Below are positions 23,714-36,400 of a DNA stretch of 64,000 bases, one piece after another (position 1 is the stretch's first letter; every line of letters starts with the position of its first letter). Origin of the DNA: Pisolithus tinctorius. Taxonomy: Eukaryota; Basidiomycota; Agaricomycetes; Boletales; Pisolithaceae. The stretch covers positions 1,426,001 through 1,490,000 of the forward strand of contig JANFAH010000001.1 of the NCBI GenBank assembly GCA_024663395.1, given 5' to 3'. The notes beneath the pieces were generated by a model. The model worked only from the letters and a program-made list of their open reading frames with translations. It was not told the origin of the DNA and made no database searches. The translations under genes and the position numbers were made by a program.

Positions 23714-25493
23714 GCACAAGATGAGTGACAGGCCTGACATTAGAGTTGTGTTCAATGCAGTCTTCCAATGTACCGGCCTGGAGCTCGCGGACTTGAGCTC
23801 TTCTCCAGCATGCATGCTCTATTTTGGCGCATGTAAGCTAGCCACTCGTCCATTCACCATTCTTTGTGCATCATGGGTGCATATGTTGAGCACAAGACCA
23901 TGGCCAGTGAACATGGTGATACTGTGAACACCATAGCCTTCTCTCCATGTGGAAAGTATCTTGCCTCTGGCTCCTCTGACCATTCTATCTGTATCTGGGA
24001 TGTTCGTGATGGCTCGCTTCTTTATCGCATTGTATTCAAGAGCTCTGTCAATATGCTTGTCTGGCATCCTTCCCAGGAGAATACCCTGGTATGTGGTTGT
24101 GACAACAGCTCGTTATTGTTGATGACCGGTTTCAAACCTGTGACATTTCCATTTGATTGATATCCAGAGAAAGACTGACCAAGACCCCAGGATGGGTTCG
24201 CATCCCAGCATATTCGACTTGGTGTGAAAGCACCTGTCTTTTGCATGGACATTGACCCAAATGCAAAGATGTTGGCAATAGGTATTGGGAATCAGGTTCA
24301 CATTATGCCGGATGACTTTGCCAGTAAGATATTTTGTAGCCTAAATGCTTGAGCCTAACCGCAGACCACCTAGAAGAATACACCACTTCCACCAAGCTGC
24401 CCTCCCCCCCTCAAGTCGAGGTTTCTGGGGAACAGATAGACTCGCGCATTCGACCTCGTTCTATTCATTTCATCGGTGGTGCCAAGACACTCATTGTGTC
24501 GTATTTCAATCACGGGATTGTGTAAGTTCTATCAGAGCGGTGGTGTTTAGATCATACTCAGCCATAGAAGGGCATGGAACATTGGTGAGAAGATGACCAT
24601 TGCGTGGCATCTCAAACCGCCAGGCATCCCCCAGATGTAAGTTCTTCGTGTGCATGTTGTCAATCCACTTACAGCTTTTGTCTCAGCGGATGCTCTGCTA
24701 TATGCCCTGAGCTGGGTATCTTGGTCGTCAACACACTGAAAGATGGGCCCCATCTCTACAAGCTGGGCAGTCAACAGGTCATCAGGAAGTGGAATTACAA
24801 TACCCAGCCCAACATGCAGTATCGTCTCTCGGCTTCATTTCTGCATAATGGGCAAGCCATTGTCTCTGGGACAAGTACAGGAAATGTGTGCATATGGAAC
24901 ACAGCTTCGGAGGAACTGTACCAGGTTCTCCCACATGACGGTGAGCACTTATCATTGTCAGTATGGCTTCCCAAGCTACAGTTTCGCTCAGGTGACGTGA
25001 TACAAGCAGTTGCGGTAGGGTATTTTTTATTCTACTCCACTCGCCCTTACACTCTCCAGGCACACCAGGATGGGCCATGGAGTTACATTGCTGTCGGATC
25101 TGCCTTCAAGGGACAAGACACGTACCTCAAGATTTGGAAAGCCAACATCAGTACGTGGATTCAACGTTTCTGTATACCAAATTATCACACACCTTACGTT
25201 TATAGACCCTTCCATGGATGTGGTGGATGTGTTTTGGAATCGTTTAATAGTTCGCTAGTTCTGTTACTGCTTGCTAGCCACGTTTTGACTGCTCTTAGGT
25301 CTTGCGTTTCTCCATGGACCGGAGCGACTATGGCCATGTGGCCCTAGCTGTGCTGTTCACTATCCTATGTGCCCTTCTGGCATCAGGCTTACTGCAATTA
25401 ATCTGGGCATTCACCCCTTGGGAAGGGATTCATTCATTCATCTGGTGGCTTGTATGTATTCAATACCTTCATGTCCCAGTCCCTACTAATTGA
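23714..25493 (+). CDS. WD40-repeat protein with C-terminal membrane segment
   Basis: Several exons. WD repeats: GDTVNTIAFSPCGKYLASGS + ICIWDVRDG (about 23900-24020), GVKAPVFCMDIDPNAKMLA...GNQVHIM (24220-24320), RPRSIHFIGGAKTLIVSYF (24450-24520), WNIGEKMTIAWHLKPPGIPQ (24570-24640), then SASFLHNGQAIVSGTSTGNV+IWNTASEELYQVL and a final SYIAVGSAFKGQDTYLKIW (to about 25145). After a further intron HVALAVLFTILCALLASGLL forms a strong transmembrane helix near the C-terminus. Membrane-anchored WD40 proteins of this shape form a large Agaricomycete family of unknown role. Some introns look acceptable; I did not fix all boundaries and cannot exclude small frame changes. Confidence 0.72.
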
Positions 25494-25838
25494 TGAATAC
25501 TCAGATTCAATATACTGCGGACTTACTGGTGTCCATTGCTTCCCTGACATCTTTGGCAGGTCAAGGTCTTCTCCGAACAGCGAAGGACTACATTCGCACT
25601 AGGACTATCATGCTCATATGTCATCTAAAATTAGCCCTTCGCTCGTTCCTTGAACTACCACCAGCCGACGTGTATACACTTCCGGTGGAGAATGTGTGGA
25701 GGCCCAACCAAGAGAGTGGTGGATATATGGAAAGCCAGACTATTGGCGGTCTGTGACCTCGTAGCGGTAGTTAGTAATGAAGCGAGATGTGGGGAGACCA
25801 TGAAATGTGAGATTTTTGGGGTGTGGGGTCAGATGGTT
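25494..25838. other. Downstream of the WD40 gene; no separate gene recognised
   Basis: A short open frame (to about 25756) may be the last exon or 3' UTR of the WD40 gene. It ends where the R2 arm begins. Confidence 0.35.
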
Positions 25839-27359
25839 TATTGCTGCTTCGGGAAAGGTTTGCCATGAGAGAAAAATGTAAAAATTGCTGCTGCGTCCTT
25901 GCCCGACAGCACCAACCTCAGAATCGAAATATCTCATGAACCAGAGCAGCTAGCGCCTTGATTTCTTCAGATTTGGACTCCCCGGAATTGACTGCAGGGC
26001 ACCATAGTAAAAAATTCCAACTTCTACTGCTCCGTTCCTGTGCTAAAAAATCACCCCTCCTGGACTTCAGAATCGAAATATCTCGTGAACCAGAGCAGGT
26101 AGTGTCTTAATTCCTTCAGATTTGGACTCCCCAGACTCGACCACAGGGCACCATATCAAATATTTCTAGTTTTCTCCATTCCATTCCTGTGCTCAAGAAT
26201 CATGCCCTCCTCAACCTCAGAATTGAAATACCTCATGAACCAGAGACGTTATCGTCTTAATTCCTTCAGATGTGGACTCCCTGGAGTCGACTGCAGGGCA
26301 CCCTAGCAAAATTTCCCACATTTGCTGTCCCATTCCTGTGCTCAAAAATCCCCCCCCCTTCCAGACAGTGCAATCGCATTTGCTCGTGACAGAGCATGTT
26401 TCTTGAGTTGAATTTCAGACAAGTGAGGATGATATATGGTGCTGGAGGGCAGAGAAGTGGTCTGGTAAAGATAATTATGGTATTCTTCATTGTAACTCGT
26501 ATTTGCATGTCCTGACGCAGGCAAGTCACTTCCCAACAGCTTCCCAACAAGTTCTGTCACCTACCTTGTGGTGCACACACACTCGAGTGTTGCTTGGCTA
26601 TGATGTAACTATGAGGGAGTGGATTTACTTACTGCGTAGCTTTGGCCATCTCAAGAATGTGCATTTCATTTAGGATGTGGATCAGCTGATATCAGGGCAT
26701 CATGGATGCTCATTCTACCTGTGGATTTATCTGTAGACTATAGTATCTCGAGTCGAAAAACTCTGTGATGGTGGTGATGTACTAGTAGCGCATTCCATCA
26801 ACTACCTTGATTATCTACTGCAAACTACACTCCTAGTCAAAGGGGGTGATTTTTGAGCACAGGAATGGGATGGCAAATGTGGGAAATTTTGCTAGGGTGC
26901 CCTGCAGTCGACTCCAGGGAGTCCACATCTGAAGGAATTAAGACAATAACGTCTCTGGTTCACGAGGTATTTCAATTCTGAGGTCAAGGGGAGCATGATT
27001 CTTGAGCACAGGAACAAAATGGAGAAAACAAAAAATCTTTGATATGGTGCCCTGCAGTCGAGTCTGGGGAGTCCAAATCTGAAGGAATTAAGATGCTACC
27101 TGCTCTGGTTCATGAGATATTTTGATTCTGAGGTCCAGGAGGGGTGATTGTTAGCACAGGAACAGAATGGTATAAGTTGGAATTTTTTTACTATGGTGCC
27201 CTGCAGTCAATTCCGGTGAGTCCAAATCTGAAGAAATCAAGGTGCTAGCTGCTCTGGTTCATGAGATATTTCGATTCTGAGGTCGGTGCTGTCGGGCAAG
27301 GACACGGTGGCAATTTTTACATTTTTCTCTCACAGAAAACCTTTCCCGAAACAGCAATA
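25839..27359. mobile_element. R2 foldback-like element, copy 1
   Basis: Two long inverted arms, each built from three direct tandem units of about 150 bp. Units start near 25916, 26065 and 26215 on the left; the right arm, about 26840-27359, is the reverse complement. Each unit holds CTCAGAATCGAAATATCTC, TTCAGATTTGGACTCCC, TGCAGGGCACCATA and TTCCTGTGCT. The outermost match is TATTGCTG at 25839 with its complement ending at 27359. A unique centre of about 480 bp (26360-26840) has no ORF. Long inverted ends made of tandem units are the hallmark of foldback elements. No target duplication was found. Confidence 0.75.
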
Positions 27360-28616
27360 GCTTCCCCTAGGTAACCCAACACTCGATGGAAGACAATCGT
27401 TGCCTCAAGGATAGCTTAATGCACGGACAAAGGTGCATGCCTCGGCCAGAATCTGTCATGGCAACTTTCTGTCCTACGTCGGAACGAGTTTTATAAGTCA
27501 TCGACCTAGCATAGAGGCTGACAAAAGATAAAGTATCATAACCTAGTACAGCGAAGAGGCATGCTGAAGAAAGATGAAAGATAAGAGGTTGAAGGTGGAA
27601 AGACAGGCAGTGACGACAAGGACTTAACTATGAAGAAAGACAGTCATGTGTGACTACATGACAAAAGGTACCAAAAGATACAAGACAGTGTCTCGACAAG
27701 TCGGGGCCAGGCGTGTTCCATCACAGAATTGTCTGCCTCCTGATGTTACCTTCCCTGAACACCAGCATGTCTGCGATGTGAGTCAAAGTGTGGAAAGGTG
27801 GTGAAAACCAACCAAAACCAACACAAAAGACAAATGTAGAGTGAGTGGTGGTGTGCCTCCGTGGAACCTGGAGTGCAGAAACCTAAATGTGGGGGGGAAC
27901 TTCAAGTAGAGGTGCTCCTGGCGCAAGTCATCAACGAGTTACGCAGGAGTGGAGGGATGACTAAGACTGCTGACTAAGAGGAAGCTTCAGATGAATGATG
28001 GAGGCAGATAGACTCTTCCAAATGAGCCTCAACTACCAAGTATATGAATGATGACAGATAGACCCCTTCGTGGAGTCTCAACTGTCGACGACGAGATAGG
28101 CACTGGACTGACTGCTGGACTGCTTCTGAATTGCTTCCTGATTGATTGTCGGGTAGCTAAGTACATGGGGGTTTATATACTGTGGGGGGAGCACAGCTTA
28201 TGACAAACAAGGCACAAACACTTGGTAAGTAATGAGTAAGGACTGAGTAATCATGATGAGTAAGCAAGAAATGAAAAGTAAGCAAGCAAAGAGGATTGGT
28301 AAGTATTGGCAATAAACGAGTCAAGGATAGTCAAAATATCACAAAATGAGTCAAATAGAATCAGAAACTGAGTAAGCGCACTGATATCACATTAGGGGGT
28401 GGCGATGCAAGTTAGATCTCAGCGGAGACATCTCTAGATCCAAAGATGGCATGACAGATGGACAGTGTTTCCAGATGGGGAAGTATTAATTCCAGAATTG
28501 AAGGGCATGAGTCAGGCATCAAAGGGGGCTAAGGCGTTGGGGGTCTGTGGGGCAATGAGAGCATACGTGATCGCATCTCCCACCCTTCCATCCTCTCAGC
28601 GAAGTTAACAAAGACT
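27360..28616. other. Long non-coding stretch
   Basis: No ORF worth calling. It holds a degenerate direct repeat near 27995-28090 (CAGATAGAC...CTCAACT twice) and a GAGTAAG/AAGTAAG-rich block at 28200-28380. A TATATAC motif near 28175 looks like an LTR or promoter relic, but no matching partner was found. Confidence 0.4.
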
Positions 28617-29174
28617 TCATGAATGGGGCTCTGATGGAGGAGGAGGAGAAGGGGGGACGTCTTCTGCTGGATCTTGCAGTAGGAAGGCAAGATGCATGTC
28701 ATACTCGTCATGAATGCGATCAGGGAGGCTGGAGGACAGTAGATTATACTGCAGCTGTTGCAATGTGGGAAGAATGATGGATGAGACTGGAATAAAGACG
28801 GTGCAGGGAGCAGGGAGGAACGATCCATATGCTTCATCAAGAGGGGAGACTGAAACAACCACATAAGACCTTTCTAACCAAGTGACAGACCTGAGGCAAC
28901 CAAAGAACGTCCTTCTGGAAGTCATACTGACAAGGAGAACATGCTTACCAAGCTGCATGGGATGGAACGGGGCTGACAACAACAGGATGAACCAGGGGGC
29001 TTCAGGACGGAAGCTGGTGGGAACGCCTGGCAGATATACGTAGCCATTGTCTCTGGCAAATGAGACAAGCGAGATGATCGACGAAGAGGCGGCCATAATT
29101 GATGGACTTAGTGAAATGAGCATCTGATGGATGGAGTGCTGTAGAAACGTGCAGGGTGCGAGGATCCTCTCCAA
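28617..29174 (-). CDS. Hypothetical protein, possibly spliced
   Basis: An open frame of 185 codons (GYVYLPGVPTSFRPEAPWFI, LPTLQQLQYNLLSSSLPDRI), with GT...AG pairs inside that could remove 20-40 nt introns. It ends in a Pro/Ser-rich tail. The sequence upstream to 29280 may be another exon. I do not recognise the family; low-to-moderate coding likelihood. Confidence 0.35.
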   Translation of the reverse strand: MERILAPCTFLQHSIHQMLISLSPSIMAASSSIISLVSFARDNGYVYLPGVPTSFRPEAPWFILLLSAPFHPMQLGKHVLLVSMTSRRTFFGCLRSVTWLERSYVVVSVSPLDEAYGSFLPAPCTVFIPVSSIILPTLQQLQYNLLSSSLPDRIHDEYDMHLAFLLQDPAEDVPPSPPPPSEPHS

Positions 29175-29439
29175 ATTTGGAAGGAAGAATCGTGGGGCTG
29201 AGCACTTTAAGCGAGCATGCGAACCGAGTTGATATCTTTGGAAATGGTGGAGATACGACGAAAACCAGAATGCCGTACACAGGCGCTAAAAATCTTTAAC
29301 GTGCGCTTAACTCGCTTCCTCTCTTCTCTTTAGCACTGATGACTCGTTCTTGTGCAAAGGATGACTGTTAACGTCCAACAGTCTTTCTACGCACGAGGCC
29401 TTTAGTCTTCATCTGCATGCATGGGCATTGCACGCAACT

Positions 29440-29590
29440 CGTCAATGAGTTAGGCAGAGTCAGCTGTAACCATGTCCACAACACCTTTGGTGTGTGACAG
29501 CGGGAGCCAATGACATCAAACAGTGAAGTGTGGGAAGTCCACAACCGTACGCACCCACCACACCACCTCCCATATGATGTGCTCACTCTA
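29440..29590 (-). repeat. R1 repeat copy h, small fragment
   Basis: Contains the GTGAGCACATCA and GGGAGGTGGTG segment of R1 with later divergence, joined directly to the end of R1 copy c. It is a second piece of the same family in the same orientation. Confidence 0.6.
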
Positions 29591-31240
29591 TGTCAGATGC
29601 AAGGATCGACCTGTTCGAACGCTCATTGAGAAACCGCGCAATTGAGAGCAATGCTGCAGTATGTCTGCTCATGAAAGCAGGGTCAGAAAGCATGCGCACT
29701 TCGTGGTGGCTCCCCAATACCTTGTTTGTAGCAGCAGCCAGCCTACGATTCCACCAGTTACTAATAGTCCTGAGGGTTTGAACATAAACCCCCAGTACCA
29801 CTAGTGAGATGAAGAATATGATCATTGCATCCAACTACGTCCACATCAACAAGTAAGTATGGCTTCCAAAAGAAAAAGGCAGACGAACGCACCTGGAGAC
29901 TAAAATCATGCCAGATATCTCATCAACACCGGCTGGCCAGCTTCCCACTGCCCAGAACAAAGAACTTGAAAGGCCGTTACCACTGTCCTCAGCAAAGGAC
30001 TTGAAACACGGGAATGAATCACAGGTTTGTGTCAAAACCAGACACACCTGGAATCCGATAAAGTCGAGGGGCCTGGCCTGTCGACACTCAAAAGAGGATT
30101 GCAGGTACGCTCCTACCGCCGTGACGTCCTTGGTAGGGCTATTTCACCCTGCCACATGTTTAGCACGGTGGTACCTTGAAGCCTTTGTCTCTAGGTTGGC
30201 GATATCTGCATGCAGCTGTTCCTCAGCCTGACTGGATGATTGTCAATTGTCGATTCAGACTATGAACTTCAGATAAGGGAACTCTGAAGCTTCGCTAGTC
30301 AGGAGCCAATACATACCAAACAGGGTGCCAAGTGTTGACAGATTCATGGTAGGAGTCAGCAACATCAACCAGTGGAGTACAGGGAGCCCACAACTGTGAG
30401 CATCCACCGCACCACCTCCCATGTGATGTGCCCACTCTGAGCCCAAACTGTGACCTTGCATGGAATCTGAGCCCAAGACTCAAATTGCAAGGATCGGCCA
30501 CATCCATTGTATGGCATCCACTTCCATGCCGAGGTTAGTTGTCTGATGGAAGGAGCACCCAAAACTGCATAGGTCGACGGGCACACACAGGGAGCCCACA
30601 ACTGCAGGCACCCACCGCATGTACCACGCCATACCTAGTCCAGTAGAGTGTAGAGTGTAGAGTGCAGCGGACAACTTCCGAGCGTGCAATTTTTCTGCTT
30701 ATGTAAGATTCGACAACCGACTGCCGAAGTCAATTCGCTCTTCAAACTACAGTACACTATGTTTTACATAAAGGCAAAGAGAACATTCTAAGAATGTTCA
30801 AACTTCTGTATCATAGTATCCGTTTCTTCCATGTTCTTTCACTCCTTGTGGCTCAAACACTGGATCCTGCCGCCGGTGACGCTTGATCATAATGATGCAT
30901 ACATGCTTATGTAAGAATTGGCAACAGGCTGAGACGTTACGGTGATTGTATAGGCTTAGAGTCTTAGCATGTTCCCCACGCGTGGGTTTACAGACCCAGT
31001 GTGTATACTGTACTGTTGGTGGATACTCAGCTTTTCCCGGTGAGATAGGAGAAGACTCGTCCTCTATCGTTTGTCTGTCGTATCTACTGTACATTGCATC
31101 TCTCTCCATCTGCCTCCGCTGACTAAAGCTGACTCATCCTCTCCTCTCCCCCTGCTCCCCTACTACACCGGCTTATGTCTATGCACACAGGGAGTATTTT
31201 CAGATTACCATCGAGGGGTAGCACAACAATGTGCACCTCC
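29583..31240 (-). repeat. R1 repeat copy c, with the 5' exon of the F-box gene
   Basis: Covers all of the R1 arm and extends past it, like copy a, to the segment CGGCTTATGTCTATGCACAC near 31170-31190. On the minus strand 29834-29583 reads MDAMIIFFISLVALG, then YVQTLRTISNWWNRRLAAAT and SHHEVRMLSDPAFMSRH. This is the N-terminal membrane segment and lead-in of the 44-kb F-box protein, stopping before the F-box. Relative to other copies it lacks 54 bp between two TTTATGTT motifs, an in-frame loss of 18 codons. It also contains a 127-bp insertion. Confidence 0.85.
31041..31167. mobile_element. 127-bp TG...CA insertion with 4-bp target duplication
   Basis: Begins TGAGATAGGAG and ends CCCCTACTACA, with CCGG directly on both sides (31037-31040 and 31168-31171). 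R1 copy a at about 6815-6825 shows the uninterrupted site (TTTTCCTGGCTTATG). It could be a very small solo LTR or another short element. Confidence 0.65.
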
Positions 31241-31254
31241 TCACCCATGTAGCA

Positions 31255-33011
31255 TTATGGTAACCAGAACACTGTCCTGCTGCCTAAGAGTGCTGTGCAC
31301 ACCGACATAAAGGTACTGTATCCATTCTTGCTCCACCCCAAGAGATCTGCATCCTCACTACGAACCATGCTGGGCACCGGCCATGCATACCATCGTATCC
31401 AGTCGTCCACAGCACGACCCTCCTGTATAGCTGTCCGAGTTGGAGATATCATACTACAAAGAGCAGCAAGACTGAACATGTGACAGCGCCACCTGCAATA
31501 GTTAATGACTCGTCACTGAGCATTGATACACTCAAAAAAATAAACAGGAAGGCAGAGTAGATCATGAATGCAAACGAGAAAACAACAGAAAAGGGAGAGA
31601 TGATGGATAGGCGGAGACTCACCAGCGTAGACCCCTGAATCTTTGAAATTGCTGGTCTGTGTATTGATTGCGCCAGATATCGGCATGCCCACCAACGTAC
31701 CAAGCGCCGCAATAGTCAAAAACATCCCCACACGTCGTTCCACATCGCCCACATTGCCTATTGCCATAGGGGGGGCGAGAAGGAGAGAGACATATGTCCC
31801 AGAAGCAAAGCTGCAATAACAAGCGTTAAATATGATGTGACATGTCGGGAGGGGCACATACCCATAGATCACTGATATGGCAACCAGTGCCCATCGGCTC
31901 GAAGCGTATGGCCAAGCAAACGTGAGAATACCGACCAGACCTGTAAATGGTATCATGACATTGAGAGGACCTGTATTTTATGGTCAGATTTACATTGCAA
32001 AGAAGTGCGTAGTACTTGCCAATGCGATCAGCAAGCAAGCCAGCAGACAAGTGGCCCAACCTGGTTGTCGTCTTCACAATCGCGACCAGTAGAATGAAAA
32101 GTTGCTCAACACGCCCACTGCCATAGCACTGGCAGGTAACTAAGTCAACGCTGTAAATGAAGTTGATTAATCACGATCATATTCCACCCTTACACTGCTG
32201 CAAGGGTGTGCAAAAAGGCATAACTCACCAGTGCAGAGTCCGAAGAAACAAAGAATTCCAGAAATGTAATAGATAATGTATGCTAGGTTTCGAAACGCGG
32301 ACAAGTGGAGGAGCCCACCCTGGACATTCATAGGGGGCAGTCATCTATCTATGACCTAGGTTCCTCGTGTCAGCAAGATAGCAAAAAACGACTCCATAAG
32401 CATATCTCATTCACAAAATTGGCGATCCTGAGGGTGACGAGCATCATAAATCCGAACCATGAACGGTCCACTTGAACCTGGCAATTCCTATTAACCAAAC
32501 ATATCTGCCAATGAGACGAAATGAAAACATACCCTACAAGGGGTATAAGGTTTTGGCTTATGATGGGGAGTAATGTTCCCCCAAGCGACGAGCCAGTAGC
32601 CGTGATGCCAAGGGCCAGCCCTTTTTTCTTGGAAGACCAATGAGATACGACGCTAACAGCTGGCAAGAAGGTGATTCTGCTGAATAACTGTGTCAAGAGC
32701 GGTTACAAAACTAATTACAGAGAGTTTTATGGGACATGACGTGCTCACAGGCCCTGTGCAAGGAAAAATTGCCAGTATTGCTTGCACTCTGCAGTGAGGA
32801 ATGTGCGCACCATAAGGACCCCACTGGCGTCCAGGAATTTCAAAATCTTATGTCTCTCGTTGCAGGATGGGCGCGCCAATTGACATCAAGCCTTGTGAAT
32901 TGCCAGAAATTCAAGAGTCATTGTAGAAGAAGGTCTAAGTGCTGTAAGAACCATAGCAAGAGTCGGGGCGGAGGCTCTCGCAGACCTAAGAAACACTCGA
33001 AGTCACAATGA
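31255..33011 (-). pseudogene. Major facilitator transporter, monocarboxylate-transporter-like, degenerate
   Basis: Minus-strand pieces follow the order of fungal MCT/MCH-type permeases: ECKQYWQFFLAQGL (about 32770), FLPAVSVVSHWSSKKKGLAL and TGSSLGG (32650-32580), FRNLAYIIYYISGILCFFGL (32310-32240), LGHLSAGLLADRIGKYYALL (motif A type loop; 32060-32000), GPLNVMIPFTGLVGILTFAW then VYGEQ-less SVIYG, an intron, ASGTYVSLLLAPPMA, RRVGMFLTIAALGTLVG and ISGAINTQTSNF (to 31630). Such transporters have 12 membrane helices and move carboxylates or related solutes across the plasma membrane. The exons do not all join in frame, and N-terminal helices upstream of 32.8 kb are poorly preserved, so I treat it as broken. 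Confidence 0.72.
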
Positions 33012-33448
33012 CTCTTGAACTGATCCCACCTACTAGGTACAATGGGTCAGGTGACATCCCCGCCGTCCACCGCTTCACGACAGAGGGAGCAGCCTACGTC
33101 CAGGACGGTTGCGTTGAACCTAAGAAGTGTGCATTCGTACTTTCCCACTTCCCCCTCACAGGGAAGGCGCATGAGTTGGTGGTGTGAACTTCAAGCCTAC
33201 ACCGGTGAATCACTGATTGCACTGCATGACAAACTGCAGACTTTCTGCATGATAATCTTTTGCACCATGGAAATCGTTGTGTCGTCACAAGTCTAGTGAA
33301 CTTTGCGTCACTGTCACGCCAGTCTTTTCATGAGGGTCACCGCTGGTTGCATTAGGGAGATCTTTTAAACGATTACATTAACAAATGAAAATGCTTGGGA
33401 TCAAAATGTACACAAAAAATATTCATTTCTGCAGTGACTGTCCATGTA

Positions 33449-36400
33449 TTACACACGCCAACTATGTGGATTAAACTCGTCCTGCGACATCATGCTACTG
33501 TGGTGCCAAGTAAGTCCTGAGTGATTGTAGAAGCGATCATCAGCATGCATTTCGCCACCTGGAATTAGGCTTGCCTTGTACAATGGGAGTACGTGAATGA
33601 CGGGGTCCTTGATAGATGCAAACTTGAATGGTGTCATTGCAAAAAGGGTGACTAGATCAGTGGCGTGGATAATAGATGGAGGCAAAGTCTGCGCATAGTA
33701 CAGGCGGCCTGCCACTATGCCAAATTGGCGGTACCTGTCATGTGCAGCATCTGCTTGCCTCAGAGGATGGTAGCACGCAACGATGACGAAAATATTCCTG
33801 GTCGCGACCTCTTTGAACATAGCAATAATCTGGGCAGCCACATGGTCTTGACCGTCCAGTGGGGACTGCAAGCATACAATCGCATTCGAGTCATGGTGGG
33901 ACCGATCCTTTGGCTGATATACTAAACCATCCTTCTGCAATTTGTCACACCAAATTATGTCTTAAAGAGTTCAGCAAGTTCAGCACATCATGTCAATAGG
34001 GAAATACAGACCTTGAGGTGATTCTGCTTCAATTTGTTTCAGTGCCAGTGGCAGCAGCAAAGCATGCTGTGCTGCTTGGCACCCACTACTCTTTGCAATG
34101 TTCACGACTATGTTCCTGCCACCTTGCTCTGCAAAAGCAAGGCTGTCGCTCAGGTGTGTGCCACACCTATCAGAAAGAAAGGCCTTCTGAAAAGCAGGCC
34201 AGAGATCTTTCAATTCTGGCGACATGTTGGAATCCGTGAGGAGTGATGCCAGATTTGCTGCCCGGCAAGCATCATTCATAAAAGTGAGCTCCAGCTTGCC
34301 TTAAATTACACATTAGTTTATGTATTAAAGACAACTTGGGAAGAATGTACCAAACCGCATATTGGTTTTCGTCTGCTGAAGGAGGTAGTTATAGCGCTCG
34401 AAGGCCCATGCTCTCCAGGCATGAACAGGCCCAAAACCCAACAACAGGGGCTTGAAGTGGAGACAAGAGTGATGAACAGATTGAATTTTACCTTCCTTGT
34501 AGAGCTCGACGACACCTTCAAGGTAGAGTTTGAAGTGTTTTGTGAAAAGTCTGGCATAATGCTGAGAAGTCGTGCGGAGACTGCCAATGTAAATTGCAGT
34601 GACAAGATGCATGTAATTGTTCAGCATATGCCACATGTGACCTTGTTCATCGCCCCAAAGTTGAACAAGAGTGATGACCAGGTGTATCATACCACCGACC
34701 ACCACTGATCAGCAGTTAGTTTCCTTTTCTCAGAACCAAAGCGAGTTGGTGCTGGTAAGACAAATGATGGTAATGTCAACTTCGCTTGATCTTCCCATGC
34801 CTCTTCGAGAATAGCTCGCCCATGGACAACAGGTTGCTCTTTCAGACCTGATGGTGCAATATCGACAGGTTTTCCCAGCAAGTTCCCTTGCGTGTCAGCA
34901 TAGCCATTATCTGTGCGCTACACAACCATCACCAAATCAAGCGACTTCGAAAACCAGGTACTGGATGTACCCATTGACCTAGGAGACCCAGCAGAGCTGC
35001 CTTGGTTAGACTTTTTGTTGGCTTCTTGGGGTCTGATGTTCGGAGACCAAGTTCTTCACAGAGTTGGAGAAGCATAGGGACCCTAGTATTATTACCAATT
35101 GACTTAGTGGTTGGTGCCTTTGTAAGCTTCACTCATAAATATTCCATTTCAGCATTACTAGGCAGATCCACCTGACTTCTTCGAGCTGGTCTTCCCATAC
35201 TTGTACATGATGCATCGGGCAGTTGGGCATTGATTGTGGCATTCTAGTGAAAGCCACATCAGAACCTAGGAATACAAGGGTTACGACTACTTACATCCTC
35301 CTTCATAAGGGATTCTACATATACGAGAAGTTCCCTCTGATGGCTGTCAATTGAAACCTGGGACACTTTTATTACTTCTGCGATACAAGATCTACCACCC
35401 ACTTACCCATGTGACCAGGGTTTGGGCTAGCATTATTGATGTCCCCACTCATCTCAAGTTAAACTTACAACATAAATGCCATAACACAGGCTTCTTGCAC
35501 GTTTTGACAAGGGAAGTGGCATCAATATCGTCTGTCAGTAATTTCTTGGCACCTGCTAGCATTTCTCCAGACATCGGAGTTGGTGGTGGCTTCATCGAAG
35601 GAGAACTGTACCCTTCCCCACATGGAGCTGTGGGACTCAGACCCCAGATATAGCATATATGTTCCGGAAGGCCATGGAGAAAGAAGGCGTGCATTGAGTC
35701 AAGTACAGTGTATAGGACAGCATTCCAATAAGGTAAATGGAGAAGCTCCAAGTAGCGTATGTGACGAGACCTAAACAACAGGGTTTGTTGTAGGCTCGCA
35801 CCAAGAACCAACAGAAGAAAAGAGGAAGAGAAAGGAGGAGATGGCTTAGAAGCAAGCGGCTTTAGGACTCGAAGACCCAAATGAACTAGCTTAGAGCTAG
35901 TTGGGTGATTGAGCGACGATACTTATACTATGGTACATGAGGCTACGGTGAGGCGTACATGAGGTTCGTGACATCATAGTGATGTCATAATGATATCACA
36001 GTGGAGCAGAACGTACTAGAAGGAGAAGGCACGGTGGAGGTGAGGCGAGGCCTAGACCGGAGTCCGGGCCGAGTCCAAGAGATAAGATAAGACGGAAAGA
36101 TTAGATAAGACGAAAAGAAAAGAGAAGAAGGGAAAAAGAGTACATATCGTAACAGCGTACACCATATTCCTTTGCAATTCTGTCTCTTTCATTGGTTGTT
36201 GCAGCATTGAGCCACAGCTCAGCGTGACAGCGGTGTTCCTTCGCCATTCGCATCGGCCATGAAGATATGTCAAAGTTCTTGATTTCGTCAGCGGGTAGTA
36301 AGCAGAAAGAGCAGAATAAAGTGGCAGAGTGGCTGGTAAATCCGGCAACTTGGCGTGCTCCAGGAACATCACAGATGAGAGGGATGATTGCAGCCAAAGC

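Noticed and set aside
25839..27359. CRISPR-like array
   Set aside because: Units are ~150 bp with no short repeat/spacer alternation, are inverted across a centre, and the DNA is eukaryotic.
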